Shown here piece by piece: positions 57,469 through 64,000 of a stretch of 64,000 nt of DNA. Every line of letters begins with the position of its first letter. Positions within the stretch are counted from its first letter, which is position 1. The notes below the pieces were generated by a model, which saw only the letters and a list, made by a program, of their open reading frames with translations, was not told where the DNA came from and did not search any database. The position numbers and the translations under genes are program-made. The stretch spans positions 304,163-368,162 of the forward strand of contig NZ_RKRK01000002.1 of NCBI RefSeq assembly GCF_003815035.1, read 5' to 3'. The stretch comes from Abyssicoccus albus. Its GTDB lineage: Bacteria > Bacillota > Bacilli > Staphylococcales > Abyssicoccaceae.

Positions 57469-58053
57469 ATGTTAATAGGATTGACTGGTGGTATTGCTAC
57501 AGGTAAATCAACAGCCGCTAAACTGTTTGAACAGCATGGAATACCCGTTGTAGATGCTGATGTTGTGAGTAGACAAATGGTAGAGAAAGGCTCAGAGGGT
57601 TTACGAAAAATTGTTAATCATTTTGGTAAAACAATTTTAAATGAAGATGGGACATTAAATAGAAAAAAACTAGGTGAATTGATTTTTAATGACTCCTCAT
57701 TGAGACAACAATTAAATCATATACTTCATCCATTAATTCGAGAAGAGATGAATAGGCAGACAACGCATCTATTGAAGACGAATCAACACGTCATTCAAGA
57801 TATTCCATTATTGTTTGAAAACAAACTAGAACAACATTTTGACCTAGTCATTGTTGTTTATATTGATCAACAAGAACAGATTAAACGATTACAGCAAAGA
57901 GATGATATCTCTTATGAGGCGGCCTTATCTAAAGTAAAGTCTCAAGCACCTATAGAAGATAAGAAAGCATTAGCAGGTATTGTATTAAAAAATCATGGAA
58001 CGATTGATGCGCTTGAAGAACAAGTAAAAGAAACAATCCAAAATCATTTCTAA
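57469..58053 (+). CDS. coaE: Dephospho-CoA kinase
   Basis: CoaE performs the last step of coenzyme A synthesis. The 194-residue P-loop kinase shows LIGLTGGIATGKST, VVDADVVSRQMV, HPLIREEM and QDIPLLFENKL. Of several in-frame starts, ATG 57469 lies 7 nt after AAGGAG and is preferred over 57463, which is only 1 nt away. Last gene of the phoPR-polA-mutM-coaE transcript. Confidence 0.94.
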   Translation: MLIGLTGGIATGKSTAAKLFEQHGIPVVDADVVSRQMVEKGSEGLRKIVNHFGKTILNEDGTLNRKKLGELIFNDSSLRQQLNHILHPLIREEMNRQTTHLLKTNQHVIQDIPLLFENKLEQHFDLVIVVYIDQQEQIKRLQQRDDISYEAALSKVKSQAPIEDKKALAGIVLKNHGTIDALEEQVKETIQNHF

Positions 58054-58073
58054 AACGAATCTAAAAAAATACT

Positions 58074-58110
58074 AGAAAACGCTTTCAGATAAAAATATTT
58101 ATGTTATAAT
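58074..58110 (+). promoter_or_regulatory. gapB promoter with overlapping cre
   Basis: Read on the minus strand, TGAAAGCGTTTTCT (58087-58074) matches TGWAARCGYTWNCW at every position. On the plus strand TTTCAG (within and next to the cre), 16 nt and TATAAT (58105-58110) form the promoter, so the cre covers the -35. Confidence 0.7.
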
Positions 58111-58144
58111 ATATTAGAAATTATTGATATTGGGGGATATTTTT

Positions 58145-59149
58145 ATGACGAAGATTGCGATTAATGGTTTAGGACGTATTGGTAGAATGGTGTTAAGAGC
58201 TGCTGCATTGAGAAATGAATTAGATATTGTAGCGATTAATGCGAGTTATCCAGTAGAGACGTTAGTACACTTAATTAAATATGACACAACGCATGGAAAG
58301 TTTGATGGAGAAGTGTCTGTTGAATCAGAGGATACAATTAATGTGAATGGCCAATCAATCAAAATCACAAACGATCGTGTACCAGCAAACTTACCTTGGA
58401 AGTCTATGGGTATTGATTTAGTTATTGAAGCAACTGGTAAATTTAATTATCCTGAGAAAGCACAAGGTCATATCGATGCGGGTGCGAAGAAAGTATTACT
58501 TACAGCGCCTGGTAAAGGTGGCGTTCATACGATTGTTATGGGTGTCAATGATGATCAATTAGACGTTAAAACACATGATGTAATTAGTAATGCAAGTTGT
58601 ACGACAAACTGTTTAGCGCCTGTAGCAAAAGTATTAAATGATAAATTTGGTATAGAGAATGGTTTAATGACAACGGTACATGCATTTACGAATGATCAAA
58701 AAAATATCGACAATCCGCATAAAGATTTACGTAGAGCACGTTCATGTTCAGAAAGTATTATTCCAACATCTACAGGAGCGGCGAAAGCATTATCACTTGT
58801 TATCCCTGAATTAGAAGGTAAGTTACACGGAATGGCATTGCGTGTACCAACGACGAATGTATCGCTAGTAGATTTAGTTGTTGACTTGAAGAAAGATGTA
58901 ACGGTTGAAGAAGTGAATAATGCATTTATTGAAGCAAGTAAAAATGAATTAAAAGGAATATTAGCAACATCAGATGAGCCATTAGTATCTAAAGATTTTA
59001 ATACAAATCCAAATTCAGCAGTTATTGATACGTTAACGACAATGGTGATGGATGATAATAAAGTAAAAGTGCTTGCATGGTATGATAATGAGTGGGGTTA
59101 TTCTAACCGTGTCGTTGATTTAGCATTAAAGATTGGGAAAGAGATTTAA
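58145..59149 (+). CDS. gapB: Glyceraldehyde-3-phosphate dehydrogenase, GapB (gluconeogenic)
   Basis: GapB runs in the gluconeogenic direction and prefers NADP. The 334-residue protein has NGLGRIGRMVLR, catalytic Cys in ASCTTNCLAPVAKVL and the WYDNEWGYSNRV end. The coenzyme-selecting region reads AINASYPVETLVHLIKYD, without the Asp after beta-2 used by NAD-dependent GapA, matching GapB. ATG 58145 follows GGGGGAT. Catabolite repression is likely through the cre at its -35. Confidence 0.94.
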   Translation: MTKIAINGLGRIGRMVLRAAALRNELDIVAINASYPVETLVHLIKYDTTHGKFDGEVSVESEDTINVNGQSIKITNDRVPANLPWKSMGIDLVIEATGKFNYPEKAQGHIDAGAKKVLLTAPGKGGVHTIVMGVNDDQLDVKTHDVISNASCTTNCLAPVAKVLNDKFGIENGLMTTVHAFTNDQKNIDNPHKDLRRARSCSESIIPTSTGAAKALSLVIPELEGKLHGMALRVPTTNVSLVDLVVDLKKDVTVEEVNNAFIEASKNELKGILATSDEPLVSKDFNTNPNSAVIDTLTTMVMDDNKVKVLAWYDNEWGYSNRVVDLALKIGKEI

Positions 59150-59198
59150 TTAATTTTTAAGAGATTCAATTAAATGATGTGATTTAAAATATAAATTC

Positions 59199-59241
59199 AA
59201 GAAGTGTAGATTGGAGTTTTCTAATCTACACTTCTTTCTCT
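59199..59241 (+). terminator. Terminator after gapB
   Basis: AGAAGTGTAGATT and AATCTACACTTCT form a 13-bp stem with a 10-nt loop, followed by TTCTCTTTT. Confidence 0.88.
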
Positions 59242-59288
59242 TTTCACACGTTCATATTTTCTTTAATATACGAATTGATTATACTTTT

Positions 59289-59296
59289 GCTATAAT
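59289..59296 (+). promoter_or_regulatory. Extended -10 promoter of nrdR-dnaB-dnaI
   Basis: TGCTATAAT (extended -10) lies 33 bp before the nrdR start; the -35 region is weak. Confidence 0.5.
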
Positions 59297-59328
59297 GGGG
59301 ATAATATAAAAGTTGTGTGGTGATCAAA

Positions 59329-59796
59329 ATGAAATGTCCAGCCTGTAGTCATCAAAATATAAGAGTCATCGAAACAAGACAGTCAGATGATGGTACTGCG
59401 ATTAGAAGACGACGTGAATGCGATAAATGTAAATATCGTTTCACATCTTTTGAGCGAATTGAAATGGCGCCGTTAATGGTAGTTAAGAAGAATGGAAATC
59501 GAGAGATGTTTAGCCAAGATAAGTTATTAAATGGATTGATTAGAGCGTGTGAAAAGCGTCCGATTGAGTATAATACATTACTCAATCTAACGAAGGAAGT
59601 AGAACAACAAATTCGCGAACGAAATGAACATGAGATTCCTTCCGAAGAAGTCGGAGAGATGGTGATGAAAAGATTGATGGATATTGATGATGTAGCTTAT
59701 GTAAGATTTGCAAGTGTATATAAAGAATTTAAAGATATCAATCAATTGATTGATTCGATTTCTCAACTCATTCCAAATCCAAAAGAAGGACGATGA
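59329..59796 (+). CDS. nrdR: Transcriptional repressor NrdR
   Basis: NrdR represses ribonucleotide reductase genes in response to dATP/ATP. The 155-residue protein has an N-terminal zinc ribbon (CPACSHQN and CDKC, with RRRECDKCKYRFTSFER) and an ATP-cone domain (about 47-135, VVKKNGNREMFSQDKLLNGLIRACEKRP in part). I choose ATG 59329 over an in-frame GTG four codons earlier. It is followed almost directly by dnaB and dnaI, the usual arrangement. Confidence 0.96.
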   Translation: MKCPACSHQNIRVIETRQSDDGTAIRRRRECDKCKYRFTSFERIEMAPLMVVKKNGNREMFSQDKLLNGLIRACEKRPIEYNTLLNLTKEVEQQIRERNEHEIPSEEVGEMVMKRLMDIDDVAYVRFASVYKEFKDINQLIDSISQLIPNPKEGR

Positions 59797-59800
59797 ACTG

Positions 59801-61231
59801 ATGCATTTTACTGAAATGAATCCACACGATGAATTCAATGTATCAATTTCATATTATCCATCAATCATGACACATGATATTTTACATGCATTGTATGTAC
59901 CCATCGTTGGGTATGATTCTGTTGCACTGTATGAATATATGATGAGATTTCAATCTAGACCAAGTCAATTTCAAAACCATTATATCTTTATGAAAGAATT
60001 GAATATGCCGCTGAGAGTATTCGAACAAACACGGCATAAACTAGAAGCAATCGGTCTAATAAAGACATTTGTTAATACGATTGATGAATTGAACATTTTT
60101 GAATACGAATTAGTTAAACCGATGTCACCAAATGAATATTTTAATGATCCGATGATGAATGTATTTTTGTATAAAACGGTTGAGAAAGATCGTTACTTAG
60201 AATTAAGGCAACAATTTGTAAAATCACATACGATTCATTCTGATTTTAAAGAAGTGACTAAGCGCTATGAAGAAGTGTTTGACCATAAACTAAATCATCA
60301 AATGGATGAATCGGTGAATGATCCCTCGACTGTTCAGTTCGTTAAAGATAATGAATCTGGAGGGATACCGAGTGAACCGTCATTTGATTTTGAATTATTC
60401 CAAACCTTATTAAGAAATAATTATATAGACTTAGATTCATTTACGACAGAAACAAAGCAATTAATTGAGCAACTATCCAACTTGTATTCCATTAGTCCGA
60501 ATCATATGAAAGGCATATTGTTGGATTCTTTAAATGGTGATAAATCAATTAATCACAAATTGTTAGCGCAACGCGCAAGAAATTTTTATCAAATTGAACA
60601 TAATGGTCAGCTACCAAACATTAAGTTGAAAGATCAGCAACAAGATTTATCTAATCAAGCACACCAAATCGATGAACGAGCTCAAAATGAATCTCAATCA
60701 TCTAAAGCTCAATGGTTTGAGTTGCAAGATAAAACACCACCCATTGAACGTTTCTATATGGTTAGTGGGGGGAAAGTGACAGAAGAAGATAAAAAGTTAA
60801 TCGAACGGATTACTCAAGAAACCGAATTGCCATACGGTGTTGCCAATATATTAATCGAATATGTGTATCAATTAAAAGATAAGACGTTACCACAAAAATT
60901 TACGATTCAAATTGCAGCGCAGTGGGCTAGAGAAGGTTTGAAAAATGCCCAACAAGCAATGGATTATGCGAAGTCATATCAGCAAAGACAAAAGCAAAAA
61001 CAATTTGATCAGCAAAATCGATTTAAAACAAAAGGTGTCACGCCAGAATGGTTAGAACGTGAGCGTCAACATAATCAACAGACAAAAGGTAATTTTTCAT
61101 CGACTGACAATGGACATAAAAATGACCAATCAAGTGGTTCGTCAGAACATGAACAAGATGAAGAAACGAAACAAAGTATCGAAGCGTTCCAGAAGATTTT
61201 AAAACAATATAAAGAAGGAGGTAAAAAATGA
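59801..61231 (+). CDS. dnaB: Replication initiation and membrane attachment protein DnaB
   Basis: DnaB of Firmicutes (not the helicase) works with DnaD and DnaI to load the replicative helicase. The 476-residue protein has an N-terminal winged-helix DDBH1-type domain (YYPSIMTHDILHALYVPIVGYDSVALYEYM in part), a DDBH2-type region (about 330-410, ITQETELPYGVANILIEYVYQLKD) and a polar Gln-rich C-tail. I start at 59801, 10 nt after AAGGA and 4 bp after nrdR. It overlaps dnaI by 4 bp. Confidence 0.92.
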   Translation: MHFTEMNPHDEFNVSISYYPSIMTHDILHALYVPIVGYDSVALYEYMMRFQSRPSQFQNHYIFMKELNMPLRVFEQTRHKLEAIGLIKTFVNTIDELNIFEYELVKPMSPNEYFNDPMMNVFLYKTVEKDRYLELRQQFVKSHTIHSDFKEVTKRYEEVFDHKLNHQMDESVNDPSTVQFVKDNESGGIPSEPSFDFELFQTLLRNNYIDLDSFTTETKQLIEQLSNLYSISPNHMKGILLDSLNGDKSINHKLLAQRARNFYQIEHNGQLPNIKLKDQQQDLSNQAHQIDERAQNESQSSKAQWFELQDKTPPIERFYMVSGGKVTEEDKKLIERITQETELPYGVANILIEYVYQLKDKTLPQKFTIQIAAQWAREGLKNAQQAMDYAKSYQQRQKQKQFDQQNRFKTKGVTPEWLERERQHNQQTKGNFSSTDNGHKNDQSSGSSEHEQDEETKQSIEAFQKILKQYKEGGKK

Positions 61232-62154
61232 GGTCGATTAATGATATCACCGGTAAAATACCTAACTTACAAGCTCAAGTTCAAAAAGTGAAAGAAGAAA
61301 CATTCAACCATCCTGAAGTCATTCAATTGATTAAGGACAATCCTTCAATTCCAAATGAATTATGGGAACAAAATATACCGGTACTTCAAGAATATATCCA
61401 TCAGTCCAAGCAATGTGAACGTTGTAATTGTCTTGATGAATGCATAAATTATACTAAAGGGATGGCGCCAGTCCTTCATTTAGAAGAACACGATATTACA
61501 ATTTCATATAAACCTTGTGATAGCCAATTAGCAGCAAGAGAACAACAAAAACTATCAAGTTTAATTCAAAGTCATCATATTTCAAAAGATATTTTAAGTG
61601 CAAACTTTGACAGTCTTCAATTTAATTCAAAAAAGAAGGCAGCAATCGCAGCTAAAGCGGTTCAAATTGCGATGGGCTTAGAGCATGGTGAAACACCGAA
61701 AGGGTTATATATTCATGGCCCATTTGGAAGAGGGAAGTCATACATTCTTGGTGCAACTGCCAATGAATTAAAGTCCAAGCATATTCCATCTGTTCTCGTG
61801 TATTGGCCAGAATTCATTAGAGAACTTAAAGCAAGTATTAAAAAAGGGACGACCGAAGATAAAGTCCAAGCGATGAAAAACGCAAGAGTCTTGATGATTG
61901 ATGATTTAGGCGCTGAAGACTTAAGTGAGTGGACTCGTGATGAGATACTCGGTGCAATTTTACATTATAGAATGATTAACGAAATGCCTACATTTATATC
62001 ATCCAATTTAACAATTGATGAGTTAAGACAATACTTATCAACGGTGAAATCGAAAGTCGACACATTAAAAGCGGATCGGATTATAGAGAGAATATTGACA
62101 TTAATGGAACCAGTCGAAATCGATGGTGATAATTTGCGCAATAAAAGTTTATGA
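61228..62154 (+). CDS. dnaI: Primosomal helicase loader DnaI
   Basis: DnaI loads the replicative helicase onto DNA. The 308-residue protein has an N-terminal zinc-binding helicase-interaction region (CERCNCLDECINYTKGMAP) and an AAA+ domain with Walker A GPFGRGKSY (about 167-175), Walker B VLMIDDLGAEDLS and sensor region FISSNLTIDEL. AAGGAGG precedes the ATG. thrS follows through a T-box leader. Confidence 0.95.
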   Translation: MRSINDITGKIPNLQAQVQKVKEETFNHPEVIQLIKDNPSIPNELWEQNIPVLQEYIHQSKQCERCNCLDECINYTKGMAPVLHLEEHDITISYKPCDSQLAAREQQKLSSLIQSHHISKDILSANFDSLQFNSKKKAAIAAKAVQIAMGLEHGETPKGLYIHGPFGRGKSYILGATANELKSKHIPSVLVYWPEFIRELKASIKKGTTEDKVQAMKNARVLMIDDLGAEDLSEWTRDEILGAILHYRMINEMPTFISSNLTIDELRQYLSTVKSKVDTLKADRIIERILTLMEPVEIDGDNLRNKSL

Positions 62155-62203
62155 TGGTTACAATGGTTAGTGTGTTAATTATTTTAAATGGCATCCAAAT
62201 CTA

Positions 62204-62231
62204 TTGCATCATCAAATTTTCATGGTATACT
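62204..62231 (+). promoter_or_regulatory. Promoter of the thrS T-box transcript
   Basis: TTGCAT (62204-62209), 16-nt spacer and TATACT (62226-62231), placing the transcript start near 62238. Confidence 0.55.
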
Positions 62232-62237
62232 TAATTT

Positions 62238-62450
62238 AATCGAATATACGGACAACTTTGACAATGGATTGTATAGATTATTGATAATCTAAGAGAGTAG
62301 CTATTTGCTGGGAATGCTATATATAATCGTGTGATTGACTACCGTATATCTATTATATATATGATGAATGAGATAATATGCAGAAAGTATATTAACTAGG
62401 GTGGTACCGCGAAGAACATTCGCCCCTTTTTGGGGAGAGTGTTCTTTTTT
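62238..62450 (+). ncRNA. T-box riboswitch of thrS
   Basis: This leader fills the 331-bp gap before thrS. Stem I has arms ATATACGG and CCGTATAT with the specifier ACU followed by A just before the 3' arm (threonine codon), and a GTAGC/GCTAT apical hairpin. The T-box is AGGGTGGTACCGCG (about 62398-62411). The terminator AGAACATTCGCCCC/GGGGAGAGTGTTCT (62413-62446) ends in six T. Confidence 0.94.
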
Positions 62451-62485
62451 ATTTATTATATAATTATATTAATGGAGGGATAACG

Positions 62486-64000
62486 ATGAGTGAAATAAAA
62501 ATTAAGTTCCCAGATGGTAACGAGAAGGTATTTGAACAAGGTGTTACAACTGAAGAGATTGCTGCATCTATTTCATCAAGTCTCAAAAAGCAAGCATTAG
62601 CAGGTAAGTTTAACGGGCAATTGGTTGATTTAACACGTCCGCTAAATCAAGATGGCGCGATTGAAATTATTACGAAGAAGAGTGACGAAGCGCTTGAAAT
62701 TTTACGCCATTCTACAGCGCATTTAATGGCACAGGCGCTTAAACGTTTATATCCTGACGTATTATTCGGTGTTGGTCCAGCCATAGAAGAAGGATTCTAT
62801 TACGATGTAGATACTGAATCGACAATCAATGATGAAGACTTAGCTAAGATAGAGAAAGAAATGAAGAAAATTATTTCTGAAAATCATAAGATTGAAAGAC
62901 AAGTTCTTTCTGTTGATGAAGCTAAATCATTGTTTGAACATGATCCATATAAATTGGAATTAATTGATGCAATTGGTGATGAAGAAGAAGTGACTGTCTA
63001 TCGCCAAGGTGAATTCGTTGACTTATGTCGTGGGATCCATGTGCCTTCAACGTCTAAGTTAAAGTCATTTAAGTTGCTTTCGGTGGCTGGAGCTTATTGG
63101 CGTGGTGATAGTAACAATAAGATGTTACAACGTATTTATGGTACTGCATTTTTCAATGACGATGATCTTAAAGCACACCTTCAATTGTTAGAAGAGCGTA
63201 AAGAACGTGATCACCGTAGAATCGGTAAAGATATGGATTTATTTACAAATTCACAATTAATCGGTTCAGGGTTGCCATTATGGCTTCCAAATGGCGCGAC
63301 AATCCGTCGTGAAATAGAGCGTTATATCGTTGATAAAGAAATAAGCATGGGGTACGATCATGTGTATACACCAGTACTCGGTAGTCGTGGACTATATGAA
63401 ACAAGTGGACATTGGGCACACTATTCGGATGATATCTTCCCACCAATGGAATTAGATAATGAAACATTTGTGCTAAGACCGATGAACTGTCCACACCACA
63501 TGATGATTTATAAGAATAAGAGACATTCATATAGAGAATTACCGATTCGTATCGCAGAACTTGGTACAATGCATCGATATGAAGCAAGCGGTGCGGTTAG
63601 TGGATTGCAACGTGTTCGTGGAATGACGTTAAATGATGCTCATATCTTTGTAAGACCTGATCAAATTAAAGAAGAATTTATGAATACTGTTCAATTGGTC
63701 ATTGATGTTTATAAGGATTTCAATATAACAGATTATAACTTCAGATTAAGTTATAGAGATCCATCTGATAAAGAGAAATATTTTGATGATGATGAAATGT
63801 GGGAAAAAGCACAACAAATGTTAAAAGATGCAGTCGATGAAATGGAATTAGATTACGTTGAAGCAGAAGGGGAAGCAGCATTCTATGGTCCAAAGCTTGA
63901 TGTCCAAGTGAAAACAGCACTCGGTAAAGAAGAAACATTATCGACTGTTCAATTAGACTTCTTACTTCCAGAACGATTCGATTTAACGTATATAGACTCT
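62486..64000 (+). CDS. thrS: Threonyl-tRNA synthetase (3' end outside the window)
   Basis: ThrS charges tRNA-Thr. The visible 505 codons (of about 640 in the family) include the N-terminal TGS domain (1-62, [21 protein letters not shown] in part), the editing domain with [17 protein letters not shown] and CRGIHVPST, and the class II catalytic domain with motif 2 region [14 protein letters not shown] and [30 protein letters not shown] (in part). The anticodon-binding domain lies beyond position 64000. GGAGGG precedes the ATG; control is by the T-box. Confidence 0.97.
   Translation, partial: MSEIKIKFPDGNEKVFEQGVTTEEIAASISSSLKKQALAGKFNGQLVDLTRPLNQDGAIEIITKKSDEALEILRHSTAHLMAQALKRLYPDVLFGVGPAIEEGFYYDVDTESTINDEDLAKIEKEMKKIISENHKIERQVLSVDEAKSLFEHDPYKLELIDAIGDEEEVTVYRQGEFVDLCRGIHVPSTSKLKSFKLLSVAGAYWRGDSNNKMLQRIYGTAFFNDDDLKAHLQLLEERKERDHRRIGKDMDLFTNSQLIGSGLPLWLPNGATIRREIERYIVDKEISMGYDHVYTPVLGSRGLYETSGHWAHYSDDIFPPMELDNETFVLRPMNCPHHMMIYKNKRHSYRELPIRIAELGTMHRYEASGAVSGLQRVRGMTLNDAHIFVRPDQIKEEFMNTVQLVIDVYKDFNITDYNFRLSYRDPSDKEKYFDDDEMWEKAQQMLKDAVDEMELDYVEAEGEAAFYGPKLDVQVKTALGKEETLSTVQLDFLLPERFDLTYIDS

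Noticed and set aside
63243-63587. Minus-strand frame of 114 codons within thrS
   Set aside because: It is fully antisense to conserved ThrS motifs and has no start signal.

Overview
This is a chromosomal segment from a low-GC Gram-positive bacterium of the Staphylococcaceae. The order of housekeeping genes (ytpQ-ytpR-sftA locus-murC-ytxGH-aroA-ccpA; tyrS; rpsD-ezrA-nifS-thiI; ytxK-ackA; ald-pepQ; nrnA-dnaE-accDA-pfkA-pyk; citZ-icd-phoPR-polA-mutM-coaE-gapB-nrdR-dnaB-dnaI-thrS) is the one known from Staphylococcus and its sister genera (Macrococcus, Nosocomiicoccus, Jeotgalicoccus, Salinicoccus). Proteins are too diverged from Staphylococcus aureus for me to name a genus. No tRNA, rRNA, CRISPR array or prophage is visible.

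Layout. 0-8.6 kb: ytpQ, ytpR, a degenerate FtsK-like gene, murC, the stress pair ytxGH, aroA and ccpA. 8.6-17.4 kb: class A penicillin-binding protein, tyrS under a T-box, two membrane transport genes, a universal stress protein and rpsD with a structured leader. 17.7-28.5 kb: ezrA, the sulfur-transfer genes nifS-thiI-TSUP, NAD kinase, a methyltransferase, ackA, a second universal stress protein and ald. 28.6-36.0 kb: an accessory island between ald and pepQ. It is visibly GC-richer (about half, against about a third, judged by eye on sample lines). It starts with a complete IS1182-family element and ends with a 187-bp remnant of an identical element in the same orientation. Between them are a LysR/MFS chimera, an MFS exporter with a TetR regulator, an unknown gene, a quinone-oxidoreductase-like gene, an array of hairpin repeats and a truncated membrane-protein/XRE regulator/DUF3169 operon. 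36-64 kb: core genes for peptide turnover, nanoRNA decay, replication (dnaE, polA, dnaB, dnaI), fatty-acid initiation (accDA), glycolysis/gluconeogenesis (pfkA, pyk, gapB), TCA (citZ, icd), phosphate sensing (phoPR) and thrS under a second T-box.

How it works together. Carbon-flow control is a theme: ccpA carries a cre at its own promoter, and good cre matches also sit at gapB and at the uspA beside ackA. Malonyl-CoA synthesis (accDA) lies behind a short GntR/FadR-type regulator with a FadR-type palindrome at the promoter. Translation genes are controlled by RNA: T-boxes for tyrS (UAC specifier) and thrS (ACU specifier), and a closed leader before rpsD.

The items I find least explained are the FtsK-like protein whose Walker A and B motifs are both gone, the 38-nt hairpin repeats with two interchangeable stem sequences, and the island that could be lost by recombination between its direct repeats and whose IS remnant may now drive a captured operon. 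I found no complete new defence or biosynthetic system.
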